From: JAGMCF01 sp964398885
Lineage (GTDB): Bacteria; Cloacimonadota; Cloacimonadia; JGIOTU-2
Assembly: GCA_964398885.1 (NCBI GenBank)
Contig: CAYNOU010000001.1
Span: forward strand, 1-64,000
Direction: 5' to 3'
Length of the DNA: 64,000 bases
Positions within the stretch are counted from its first letter, which is position 1. Every line of letters starts with the position of its first letter. The position numbers were made by a program, and so were the translations under genes. Positions 8,672 to 16,642 of this stretch are shown here, piece by piece. The notes under the pieces are model-generated. The model ran no database searches and was not told the DNA's origin. It was given only the letters and a program-made list of their open reading frames with translations.

Positions 8672-8741
8672 TTACGGGTTACGGGTTACGAGTTACGAGT
8701 TAGGAGTTAGAGGTAAGAGGTTAGAAGTTAGAGGTTATGAG
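8672..8741. repeat. Ten-unit 7-bp degenerate tandem array running into a methyltransferase start codon
   Basis: Units in order are TTACGGG x2, TTACGAG x2, TTAGGAG, TTAGAGG, TAAGAGG, TTAGAAG, TTAGAGG and TTATGAG. The last unit contains the ATG (8737-8739) of the DNA methyltransferase, and the ninth unit supplies its purine-rich ribosome site (AGAGG). The units drift gradually from TTACGGG to TTAGAGG. The period of 7 is not a multiple of three and the array is upstream of the coding region. A change in unit number would move the promoter relative to the start rather than shift the frame. Confidence 0.85.
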
Positions 8742-10062
8742 TAAGCAGGCAGAAGGGATTGTAAAAAAGATGTTTGAAAATATTGATATTGATAAGGAAT
8801 GGTCTTTTTCAGAATTCAGTCGCGCAGAAACTGCAAAATGGACTCATTGCTACCATCGGTATCCTGCCAAATTTATTCCACAATTAGTAGAAAAATTGAT
8901 GAATGAATATATTAACTCAAAAAATGCTCATATCAATGACCCATTTATGGGAAGTGGCACAACGATTGTCTCAGCTATTGCAAGGGGTTACAAAGCGAGT
9001 GGAACAGACATAAATAAGATAGCCTATTTAATGACAAAAGTAAAAGCAACTCCAATCGAACCTGATTGTCTAAAAAATAAAATTCAAGAATTTTTATACC
9101 AAATAGAAAAGATTGAGGAAGATGATGGAATTTTTTCAGCTACTAATAATTTAGAACCTCTTATTCCAGAAAGACATATAGAAAGAATAAACTATTGGTT
9201 CAATGAAAAAAACAAAATTAAATTAGGAAAAATATTAAGAATTATATACAATGAAAAAGATGAAACAACAAGAGATTTCTTTAAAGTTGCTTTTAGCCAT
9301 ATTTTAAAAAATTGTTCTATTTGGTTGCAGAGCAGCACAAAACCAACAAGAGATTTAAAAAAAAATCCTATTTCTCCTTGCAAGGCATTATCAAGACATC
9401 TAAGAAAAATGGAAAAAGGTAATCGCTCCTTTTATGATGTGGTACCCAACTATGTTAAAAATAGAATTAACAATTACCTTAATATTAAATGTGATGATGC
9501 CAAAAGACAACCTGTAAAAGATAATTCTGTTGATTTAATTATATCCTCAAGTCCTTATGTAACAAGCTATGAATATGCTGACTTACATCAACTTTCAACG
9601 ATTTGGTTGGATTTGGCAGATGACTTAACAGGTTACAAAAAAGAGTTTATAGGCACATCTTACAAAAAGTATGAAAACAAAAGTTTACGAAGCAAAATCG
9701 CTATAGATATTGTTGATAAGATGTCTACAGAAAGTCCAAAGATGGCAAAGGAAATTGAAGCGTTTTTTATTGATATGGCAGAAATCTTTGATGAGAGTTT
9801 CAGAATTTTAAAACCAACTGGCAGATGCTGTTATGTCATTGGCGATACAAGATTGAAGGGTATAAATATACTAAATGCCGAAGTTTTTGCTGAAAGTTTA
9901 CAGTATTCTGGTTTTAAATTAGATAGAATAATTAAAAGAGAAATTCCTTCAAAGATATTACCACAAAAAAGAGATGAGAAGACAGGAAGATTTGCCAATA
10001 ATAACGATGCAAATTCCGAAGCATATCCAGTTGAATACATTATTATCGGGAGAAAGAAATGA
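8737..10062 (+). CDS. DNA methyltransferase (N4-cytosine/N6-adenine type) of an R-M system
   Basis: 441 residues. HRYPAKFIPQL at 40-50 is common in this amino-methyltransferase group. DPFMGSGTT at 68-76 is the AdoMet-binding motif. SSSPYVTSYEYADLHQL near residue 269 is the catalytic (D/S)PPY-like motif IV, here with SSPY. The order, AdoMet motif before catalytic motif, is the reverse of the beta class that usually carries the DPFxGSGTT form. The end of the gene overlaps the endonuclease-like gene by four bases (ATGA, 10059-10062), so the two are coupled. Serine before the PY favours N4-cytosine methylation, but this is inference. A 7-bp repeat array runs into the start codon. Confidence 0.88.
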   Translation: MSKQAEGIVKKMFENIDIDKEWSFSEFSRAETAKWTHCYHRYPAKFIPQLVEKLMNEYINSKNAHINDPFMGSGTTIVSAIARGYKASGTDINKIAYLMTKVKATPIEPDCLKNKIQEFLYQIEKIEEDDGIFSATNNLEPLIPERHIERINYWFNEKNKIKLGKILRIIYNEKDETTRDFFKVAFSHILKNCSIWLQSSTKPTRDLKKNPISPCKALSRHLRKMEKGNRSFYDVVPNYVKNRINNYLNIKCDDAKRQPVKDNSVDLIISSSPYVTSYEYADLHQLSTIWLDLADDLTGYKKEFIGTSYKKYENKSLRSKIAIDIVDKMSTESPKMAKEIEAFFIDMAEIFDESFRILKPTGRCCYVIGDTRLKGINILNAEVFAESLQYSGFKLDRIIKREIPSKILPQKRDEKTGRFANNNDANSEAYPVEYIIIGRKK

Positions 10063-10745
10063 TCGATTTTAATTATATTAAAAATAGATATTATGAATTA
10101 AAAACCAAGAATGAAGGATATAATTTTATTGGAAAGATATTCAAAGAAGTTGAAGAAAAATATAAGATTGAAGCAGAAGAACGTGGAAAAAATCCACAGC
10201 AATCTTGGAATTCTTGGAGTGGTAAAGCTTTACAGAATTTAATAACCGAATTAGTAAAAGAACACATATTAAATTGTCACTATCAAGTCAACTTAACATC
10301 TGATGATGCTTTACGTGTTAAGAAATTAAATACAGAACTGGATCAAGTAAGAAGAAATATTGAAGTCTTTTATTCCCAATATTCTATTGTTCCCGATGCT
10401 GATATTATTGTTTATTCAAACATAGATTATAAAGTAATATGTGTTTTTTCATGCAAAGCAAGTTTGAGAGAGCGTGTAGCACAAGCTGCCTATTGGAAAA
10501 TAAAATTAACCCAATCAAATGGAACAAAGAATATTTTCTATTATCTTGTTTCTACAGACAAAGACAAAGATTTTGTTATAAAAAATGGAAAGATAAGTAG
10601 AAATAGAATTATTGTTGAAGAAGGTGAACTGGATGGTGCTTACATATTAAGAGAAATTCATGAAAGTTCCATGGTTAAAAACTTTTCAAATATTTTTAAT
10701 GATTTAAACAGAATATTTGAAGAATGGTTCGATATTAATAAATGA
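10059..10745 (+). CDS. Type II restriction endonuclease, BsaWI / CCGG-family-like
   Basis: 228 residues. The active site appears as PDADIIVY followed about 20 residues later by SCKASLRERVAQAAYWK. This resembles the PD..(S/C)xK..R-E-R pattern of the CCGG-family PD-(D/E)XK endonucleases, BsaWI in particular as I recall it. In that family the glutamate is displaced to the helix after the lysine. The N-terminal part (NPQQSWNSWSGKALQNLI) resembles the start of such enzymes. It is coupled to the methyltransferase by an ATGA overlap, which strongly supports a restriction role. Recognition of a CCGG-containing site is a prediction, not something visible here. Confidence 0.7.
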   Translation: MIDFNYIKNRYYELKTKNEGYNFIGKIFKEVEEKYKIEAEERGKNPQQSWNSWSGKALQNLITELVKEHILNCHYQVNLTSDDALRVKKLNTELDQVRRNIEVFYSQYSIVPDADIIVYSNIDYKVICVFSCKASLRERVAQAAYWKIKLTQSNGTKNIFYYLVSTDKDKDFVIKNGKISRNRIIVEEGELDGAYILREIHESSMVKNFSNIFNDLNRIFEEWFDINK

Positions 10746-10850
10746 AAAAATCATTAATATTTACTCTACAAAACCTCAATAATAAAAAGTTTCTACTTAA
10801 AGGAAGTAAAAGTATTGTATATAGTATTATGATATAAAGGAATTATTAAA

Positions 10851-11096
10851 ATGATACAATTCAATGAAGAATGGAAAAAATTACAATATGAAATAATCTA
10901 CAATAAACCACAAATAGATGGTCCTTATCCTCAAGAGATTGTAGATAAAAGAGAATTATTATTATATGCTCAAGTGGAATTAGAAAAAGCTCAAACCTCA
11001 TATGATAATAAAAATAATAACTTATGTAAATTTCACTCAAAATTATACTCATTAATAATGAAACATTACTATAAATGGATATCTGAAAATGCATAA
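10851..11096 (+). CDS. Small hypothetical protein inside the R-M cluster
   Basis: 81 residues, preceded by AAGGA about ten bases before the ATG and overlapping the second methyltransferase gene by eight bases. The sequence is rich in charged and aromatic residues (FNEEWKKLQYEII near the start; FHSKLYSLIMKHYYKWI near the end) and looks helical. It has no visible helix-turn-helix, so I do not call it a controller protein. Its fixed place between endonuclease and methyltransferase suggests a function in the system. I do not recognise it. Confidence 0.55.
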   Translation: MIQFNEEWKKLQYEIIYNKPQIDGPYPQEIVDKRELLLYAQVELEKAQTSYDNKNNNLCKFHSKLYSLIMKHYYKWISENA

Positions 11097-11781
11097 TAAA
11101 AAAAATAAATTAATAATTGAATCTACAACCCTCTGGGATTTTCCAACCCAAAATTATGGTAACATAAAACATGGCGATAATAAATATTCTGGCGTAACTC
11201 CTGCCTTTATTGTTTGGAATCTTATCCAAAGATATACAAAAGAAGGGGATTTAGTGGTTGATCCTATGTGTGGAAGTGGAACAACTATTGATGTTTGCAA
11301 TGAAGAAAATCGAAATGTTCTGGGCTTTGATATAGTCCCCTATAGACCTGATATAAAGCAAGCAGATGCGAGAAAGTTACCAGTAGATAACGAAATTGCC
11401 GATTTTATCTTTATTGATTCTCCTTATTCAGATAATATAAAATACAATGACCATCCTGATAATATAGGAAATATATCTTGCGAAAATCCAAGATTTTTTG
11501 AAGAATTAAATAAAGTAGCAAAAGAGCTTTTTAGAATTCTTAAACCTGATAAATATATTGCATGGCTTATTGGTGATCAAGCAAAAAAGAAACAATTCGT
11601 TCCTGTAGGATTAAAGTTATACTCAATATTGAATAAATATTTCACTCCTGTTGATATTGTTTGTGTTACAAGACACAATCAGACATCTAATACAAGAATT
11701 TGGGAATACAGAGCAAAAAAATATAATTTCTATCTTAGAGGCTTCAAATATCTGATAATAATGAAGAAGAAAGAAATATAA
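11089..11781 (+). CDS. Second DNA methyltransferase of the R-M cluster (N4-cytosine type)
   Basis: 230 residues. LWDFPTQNYG at 15-24 and the segment ending SGVTPAFIVWNLIQRYT are usual for this family. DPMCGSGTT at 58-66 binds AdoMet and DSPYSDN at 110-116 is the catalytic motif IV. The enzyme is about half the size of the methyltransferase at 8737 and not an obvious duplicate of it. Two methyltransferases next to one nuclease can mean an asymmetric site, protection of hemi-methylated intermediates, or two overlapping systems. It is translationally coupled to the small ORF before it. Confidence 0.85.
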   Translation: MHNKKNKLIIESTTLWDFPTQNYGNIKHGDNKYSGVTPAFIVWNLIQRYTKEGDLVVDPMCGSGTTIDVCNEENRNVLGFDIVPYRPDIKQADARKLPVDNEIADFIFIDSPYSDNIKYNDHPDNIGNISCENPRFFEELNKVAKELFRILKPDKYIAWLIGDQAKKKQFVPVGLKLYSILNKYFTPVDIVCVTRHNQTSNTRIWEYRAKKYNFYLRGFKYLIIMKKKEI

Positions 11782-11804
11782 ATTTTAACCCCCCTTTTAA
11801 AAAT

Positions 11805-11841
11805 CCCCTCTAAAGAGGGGTGGATGCCGATGAAATCGGCA
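11805..11841. repeat. Two adjacent hairpins after the R-M cluster
   Basis: CCCCTCT (11805-11811) pairs with AGAGGGG (11814-11820). TGCCGAT (11825-11831) pairs with ATCGGCA (11835-11841). The second is a variant of the CCCGAT..ATCGGG word used throughout the window. They lie after the methyltransferase stop and could act as a weak terminator or mRNA 3' stabiliser. No T-run follows. Confidence 0.6.
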
Positions 11842-11876
11842 GACGGGGTGTGTAATTTATAATAAAGATAAAAAAA

Positions 11877-13553
11877 ATGAAAAAAATATCTATCTTACTT
11901 ATATTAATTTTAGTCTTTTCTTCATCACTCTACTGTGATGAAATTAGACTCAATATCCTTTTCACAAACGACATTCACGGTGGAATTGATGCTGTGCCAG
12001 CCACCTTTATGAATCCGGAATTCCCACCCCCACTTGGCGGAGGCGCATCTGCTGCGGCTATTATCAAATATGTCCGCAAAAAAGCAAAAGAAAATGGCGA
12101 ACCTGTTTTGCTTCTTGACGCAGGAGACTTCTTCCAGGGTCATCCAATTGGCACAATGAGTAATGGTGAAGCAATTATAAAATATATGAATATGGTAAAA
12201 TACGATGCAATGACCATTGGAAATCACGAGTTTGACGCTGGATATGCACAACTGAAAAAGACTTTATTTCTGGCTGAATTTCCAATTGTCTGTGCTAATA
12301 TTGTTTTTGAGAATACAGGAGAAATCATCCCAGAAGCTGTCCCATATATCATGAAAGATATTCAAGGCGTAAAACTTGCCATAATCGGTTTATGTACAGA
12401 AGAAACTCCAATGATGAGTTTTCCTGAACATGTTAAAGGATTAAAATTCTTACCTGTTGCTCCAACCTTAAAAAAGTATATCAAGGAAGTTAAAGATAAA
12501 GGAGTAGACTTAATATTGGTTTTGGCTCATCTTGGAATTCCTTATGATGTCCAATCTGCTTATCAGCACGATATTGTAGAAGGACATATTAATGACCCTA
12601 ACAAATATTGGCCTGATAATGCTATTGACCTTGCCTACAAAGTTCCCGGAATTGACCTCTTTTTCGCGGGACATATTCATAAAGGATACAATGAGCCCTG
12701 GGAAGAGCCGAATAATCATACTCTGCTTTTCCAAAATTATGCCTATGGCTCTAATATCGGGCATGTGATAATCAAGATAGACAAAGAGACCAAAACCATT
12801 TCTGGCTATGAACTGCCCGCTTATATTGATGGAGATTTGCTTACTTTATTTACTGAGGAATTTATTCCAGATAAAGAAGTAAAAGAAAAGATAGATGCTA
12901 TGCAGATAGAAGCAGAAAAGGGAATGGATGAAATTGTCGGAGAAGCAGTCATTCATCTCTCAAGGGGTGTTGGTGCACAAAGTTTAATAGGCAATTTTGT
13001 TATGGATGCGATGCTTGAAGAAGTTGGAGCAGACTTTTCATTTCTTAATCTCGGTGGAGTAAGAGATGATATCAACAAAGGTCCCGTAATTTATCGTGAT
13101 GTATTTGATGTTCTCCCTTTTGAAAGCCAGATAGTTACACTCAATATCTCTGGAGCATTGCTTAAAGAAATTCTGGAAATTAGAGTTTCTTACGGACATC
13201 AAGGATTACGAATTGCAGGCGGAGAAGTGGTCTATAATAAAAACCTCCCAAATTTCCAACGAGTTACAAAATTGAAAATAGCAGGCAAGGATTGGGACCC
13301 GAATAAAATCTATAAGGTTGCAACTACTGACTTTCTTATGGCTGGTAATGCGGGACTAACCATCTTAACAGAAATTCCACAACAGCAAATCACTTATAAT
13401 TATATCATTATGCGGGATGCCTTAGCAAATTATTTTAGAAGGCACAAAATTGTTACTGCCAAAATTGATAATAGATGGATAATGGATATCACTTCTCAAC
13501 CAACAAAAGAGATTGCTGAGTTTAATAAGAGAAAGACATCTTCTTTCAGATGA
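11877..13553 (+). CDS. Periplasmic 5'-nucleotidase / UshA-type metallophosphatase
   Basis: 558 residues with a signal peptide (MKKISILLILILVFSSSLYC). The N-terminal calcineurin-like phosphoesterase domain carries NDIHG at 31-35, GDFFQG at 83-88, GNHEFD at 115-120 and GHIHKG near residue 265. Together these make the two-metal site. The C-terminal 5'-nucleotidase domain (from about residue 350) has GVGAQSLIGNFVMDAM and NLGGVRDDI, which form the base-binding side. It would hydrolyse nucleotides or related phosphoesters in the periplasm. The cysteine at residue 20 is not in a clean lipobox, so I call it secreted rather than a lipoprotein. Confidence 0.88.
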   Translation: MKKISILLILILVFSSSLYCDEIRLNILFTNDIHGGIDAVPATFMNPEFPPPLGGGASAAAIIKYVRKKAKENGEPVLLLDAGDFFQGHPIGTMSNGEAIIKYMNMVKYDAMTIGNHEFDAGYAQLKKTLFLAEFPIVCANIVFENTGEIIPEAVPYIMKDIQGVKLAIIGLCTEETPMMSFPEHVKGLKFLPVAPTLKKYIKEVKDKGVDLILVLAHLGIPYDVQSAYQHDIVEGHINDPNKYWPDNAIDLAYKVPGIDLFFAGHIHKGYNEPWEEPNNHTLLFQNYAYGSNIGHVIIKIDKETKTISGYELPAYIDGDLLTLFTEEFIPDKEVKEKIDAMQIEAEKGMDEIVGEAVIHLSRGVGAQSLIGNFVMDAMLEEVGADFSFLNLGGVRDDINKGPVIYRDVFDVLPFESQIVTLNISGALLKEILEIRVSYGHQGLRIAGGEVVYNKNLPNFQRVTKLKIAGKDWDPNKIYKVATTDFLMAGNAGLTILTEIPQQQITYNYIIMRDALANYFRRHKIVTAKIDNRWIMDITSQPTKEIAEFNKRKTSSFR

Positions 13554-13603
13554 GATTGTATAAATCCACTCCTGCCTGTCCGTTCTTTGGCGAGAGATGG
13601 GTG

Positions 13604-13619
13604 TCCCGATTCATCGGGA
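13604..13619. repeat. Palindrome TCCCGAT-TC-ATCGGGA
   Basis: A seven-bp perfect stem with a two-base loop between the 5'-nucleotidase and M48 genes. It is another copy of the CCCGAT..ATCGGG word, here with loop TC. Confidence 0.65.
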
Positions 13620-13663
13620 TAAGTTAAGTTACAACACGATTGTGTCACATTATGGAGGCTTCA

Positions 13664-14926
13664 ATGGACATAAATAAAATTAGATATCAGGGCGACCTAC
13701 AAGACACAAAAGATTTATATGAAGTCTATAAAGTAAAACAGATTATAAGTTCTCACGAAGAAATATTGAAAGAGCATATTTCTTTTAGAGATGAACTTCT
13801 TGCAAATTCCGTCCGATTAACATCTATTATATCTCCAAGAATTCGCAAAATTATTGAGAAAGTTAAGACGATATTTGACATCAAGGAAAATGTTGAATTC
13901 TTTTCTCTAAACAACAATAGTTACAATGCTTTTGCTTTCAAACAGAAATCTAACATAAGCATTGTCTTCACTTCAGGATTATTAGAAAACTTTTCTGATA
14001 ATGAAATCCTGTTCGTATTGGGGCACGAAATTGGACATATCCTGTTTAACCACAATCGGCTTTTGCTTTTATACAATCCAAGTAAAAGAAAAATCACTTT
14101 TTTGCCAATTCTTGCGGAAAAAAAATTCTTAACATGGCAAAAAAAGGCAGAAATCAGCTGTGATAGAGCAGGTCTGGTTGCTTGCATGAATTATGAAACT
14201 GCTATCCAAAGTCTGCTCAAAATTTCGTATGGACTTACAGAAAAGAATCTAAACTTCAATTTACCAGAGCTAATGAGCCAATTGGATGACATTGCTCACT
14301 CTGAATATCTCTCACAGCTCAGCACAGCCACCCATCCCCTATTGCCAGTTCGTCTTAAAGCCCTTGAATTATTTCATAATTCAAAACTATTCTCTAAAAA
14401 GGGTAAAATCTCCCCAGAAAAACTTTCAGAAGAAGTTGATAAATTAATCGGGCTTACAAAATTCTATCCACGCAATAAAACTAAAGAACAAATGATGAAA
14501 TTCATTGCTTCTGGTGGTGTCTCTATTATTGCAGCAGATAGAGAAATCAATATTGAAGAAATAAAAAGCCTGGTAAAAATCTTAGCAGATGTGTTCACAG
14601 ATGACCCTGAAAAAGAGATTGTTTATGACAAAGAAAAAGTGGAAGCACAGTTAAAAAAATCTGCAAAATATCTTAAAGAAAAAGGCACTGATTACGACAG
14701 ATTCTATGCGATGCATTTTTTGACAGTTATTGCTCTTTCTGATGGAAAATATACTATCAAAGAGAAGAATATGCTGCTTAAACTCGCAGAATCAATTGGC
14801 TTTTCTAAAGATGACGCTATGGGTGTCGTCTGGAAAACTTTGCAACAAAATGGCATTAATATTGATGTGCGACTTAACGAAATAGCACAAAATGTAAAAG
14901 AACATTATGCTGATTATCTAAAATAA
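13664..14926 (+). CDS. M48-family metallopeptidase fused to a TerB-like domain
   Basis: 420 residues from the ATG at 13664, chosen because GGAGG (13654-13658) lies five bases upstream; the open frame begins earlier at a TTG without a site. HEIGH at 121-125 is the zinc motif and E163 (KAEISCD) is the probable third ligand, as in M48/HtpX-like peptidases. There is no signal peptide or membrane helix, so the enzyme is probably cytosolic, unlike HtpX. From about residue 265 to the end there is a helical TerB-like region (FIASGGVSIIAADREINIEE, then MHFLTVIALSDGKYTIKEKN). The last 77 bp are duplicated downstream at 15076-15152. Confidence 0.82.
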   Translation: MDINKIRYQGDLQDTKDLYEVYKVKQIISSHEEILKEHISFRDELLANSVRLTSIISPRIRKIIEKVKTIFDIKENVEFFSLNNNSYNAFAFKQKSNISIVFTSGLLENFSDNEILFVLGHEIGHILFNHNRLLLLYNPSKRKITFLPILAEKKFLTWQKKAEISCDRAGLVACMNYETAIQSLLKISYGLTEKNLNFNLPELMSQLDDIAHSEYLSQLSTATHPLLPVRLKALELFHNSKLFSKKGKISPEKLSEEVDKLIGLTKFYPRNKTKEQMMKFIASGGVSIIAADREINIEEIKSLVKILADVFTDDPEKEIVYDKEKVEAQLKKSAKYLKEKGTDYDRFYAMHFLTVIALSDGKYTIKEKNMLLKLAESIGFSKDDAMGVVWKTLQQNGINIDVRLNEIAQNVKEHYADYLK

Positions 14927-15181
14927 TCTATATATAAATCCTATTAAACTTCGGAGGTTTTATGAGCTGTCAGGGACCATTCCCTGACATTTCTTGCCAG
15001 AGGACAGATCCTTTGGAAAAGATATTCAGTGGTTGGTTTAAGTTCGTCATGGAGTGGTCCATGACGACTCCTCGGAAAATGGCATTAATATTGATGTGCG
15101 ACTTAACGAAATAGCACAAAATGCAAAAGAACATTATGCTAATTATTTAAAATGATAGTAAACCAAAAGAGGCAAATTATT
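14927..15181. repeat. Duplicated M48 gene tail flanking a double-hairpin dispersed element
   Basis: Bases 15076-15152 repeat the last 77 bp of the M48 gene (14847-14923) with three substitutions. Between the copies lie a ribosome site and ATG (GGAGG 14953-14957, ATG 14962) and two hairpins. TGTCAGGGA/TCCCTGACA is at 14968-14989 and CGTCATGGA/TCCATGACG is at 15045-15066. Bases 14995-15077 match 51301-51383 in reverse complement at 80 of 83 positions, so this is a dispersed element. The stretch encodes only a 50-codon ORF that I regard as spurious. Confidence 0.85.
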
Positions 15182-15934
15182 ATGAAAAAAAATATTATAG
15201 CGCTATTTGTTATCATAACTTGCTTAACTTTTCCTTTATTTTCGAATACGATAATCATAAAAAATGAGGCGGGTAAAGAAGGTGATACGCTGTCAACTAA
15301 ATCAAAAATTGACTCTATCTATTTAACTCAAAAACAAATGCGTAACATCCAACAGAAACTGTATAAAACTCTGCGGAATAAACCACTTCAAGATAAAAAA
15401 TATGGCATAGAAATAAACATTCTAAGATTATTATTTTTTGGAACTAATAATGTTTTTTTTAACCATACTCTTAGTGGAGGAATATCATTTTTCAATATAG
15501 ATAGACATGCGGAGATTACATTCCCCTTTTATTATTCTCATCCAGAATTTAATTGGGATGATGATTGGGAAGTGGAGGAAGATAAACTTCAACAGTTTAC
15601 CTTAGATTGTCATTATAGACGTTTTTTAGGAAATACACAAAACGGATTCTACATAAGTGGATTTATCCGATATGCAAATCTTCGTGGATATGAAGGCTAT
15701 TATTATTGGGGAGATGATAATCATAAAAAAAGCACTGAAAACAAATTGGGAGTTGGAATCGGTATTGGTTATAGGAAATTTTCTTACAAAGGATTCTATT
15801 GGGGAACAAGCCTAAATTTGGGCAGATATATCATTGGAGAAAATGATAAATTTAAAGGTGAATTTTTTGAGTATGATAATGACAATGAAGTTGTTTATAG
15901 CTTTGAATTATTAAAGTTTGGTTGGGCATTCTAA
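15182..15934 (+). CDS. Secreted or outer-membrane hypothetical protein
   Basis: 250 residues from the ATG at 15182, which has AGAGG about nine bases upstream. The in-frame ATG at 15152 lies inside the duplicated M48 tail and would spoil the signal peptide. The N-terminus is a signal peptide (MKKNIIALFVIITCLTFPLFS). A polar, lysine-rich linker follows, and then a C-terminal part of alternating aromatic and polar residues (YRKFSYKGFYWGTSLNLG) ending in KFGWAF, as in outer-membrane barrels. It may be a small barrel protein. I do not recognise the family; the next gene has a similar design. Confidence 0.6.
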   Translation: MKKNIIALFVIITCLTFPLFSNTIIIKNEAGKEGDTLSTKSKIDSIYLTQKQMRNIQQKLYKTLRNKPLQDKKYGIEINILRLLFFGTNNVFFNHTLSGGISFFNIDRHAEITFPFYYSHPEFNWDDDWEVEEDKLQQFTLDCHYRRFLGNTQNGFYISGFIRYANLRGYEGYYYWGDDNHKKSTENKLGVGIGIGYRKFSYKGFYWGTSLNLGRYIIGENDKFKGEFFEYDNDNEVVYSFELLKFGWAF

Positions 15935-15972
15935 ATTTATCAGATAAATTCTATAAAATATGAAGGTATTAA

Positions 15973-16581
15973 ATGAAAACATTTAATTATATCATTTTAA
16001 TGTTGATGATTATCCTTTTAACAAATAATCCTCTTTTTGCTCAATATAAAACTAAAGGTATAGGATTAGGTATTAGCCTTGGTAAAGAGTTCTTAGGAGG
16101 TACCGAGTTAAATATCTCATTGTTAGATTTTCCCAGTTTTTATGTCCCAATCATATTATCATCAACATTTAAACTTGAGCCTGAGATTGGATTTTATTCA
16201 TATTCAATGTCTATAGAAGATCCTAATGAAGGTTGGGAAAAAGTAGAATATTATAATATATTTTCCTTGGGATTAGGAATTTTCCCTTTAAAACAATATG
16301 ATAAAGTAATCATTAACTATGGAGTAAGATTGGGTCTAATTCATTATTCATTAGAAGAAAGTTTAGATGATAAAGAAGTTGAGAAATCATCTAAAACAGA
16401 TTATATAATTAGTCCTTCAACAGGTGGTGAATATTTTTTCAATGAACACTTTAGTCTTGGTGGGGAAATACAATTAAACTTAATATTTGTTGGACAATAT
16501 GATGATGATTACTATGATATCAATGTCTCTGAAACAATAACTAAAAGCAAAGCACTCTTTTTTTTAAGATGGTATTTCTAA
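15973..16581 (+). CDS. Small outer-membrane-barrel-like hypothetical protein
   Basis: 202 residues with a signal peptide (MKTFNYIILMLMIILLTNNP, cleaved after LFA). The mature part opens with TKGIGLGISLGKEFLGGTE, a glycine-rich strand typical of small outer-membrane barrels, and ends with FFLRWYF, a terminal aromatic strand. It follows the similar gene at 15182 after 38 bases, so both may belong to one transcription unit. Function unknown. Confidence 0.62.
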   Translation: MKTFNYIILMLMIILLTNNPLFAQYKTKGIGLGISLGKEFLGGTELNISLLDFPSFYVPIILSSTFKLEPEIGFYSYSMSIEDPNEGWEKVEYYNIFSLGLGIFPLKQYDKVIINYGVRLGLIHYSLEESLDDKEVEKSSKTDYIISPSTGGEYFFNEHFSLGGEIQLNLIFVGQYDDDYYDINVSETITKSKALFFLRWYF

Positions 16582-16642
16582 CTTCTACAGTTGATAAATA
16601 AAAAATTAAATATTTTATTCCTGATACATCCGGAAAAATAAT

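Noticed and set aside
14962..15114. 50-codon ORF with a good ribosome site running through the double-hairpin element and into the duplicated M48 tail
   Set aside because: It consists of repeat DNA read in a new frame and its end is an out-of-frame copy of the M48 gene; only the ribosome site looks real.
14927..15181. MITE with target-site duplication
   Set aside because: The 77-bp flanking duplication is far longer than known target-site duplications and the ends are not clear inverted repeats; kept only as an open question.
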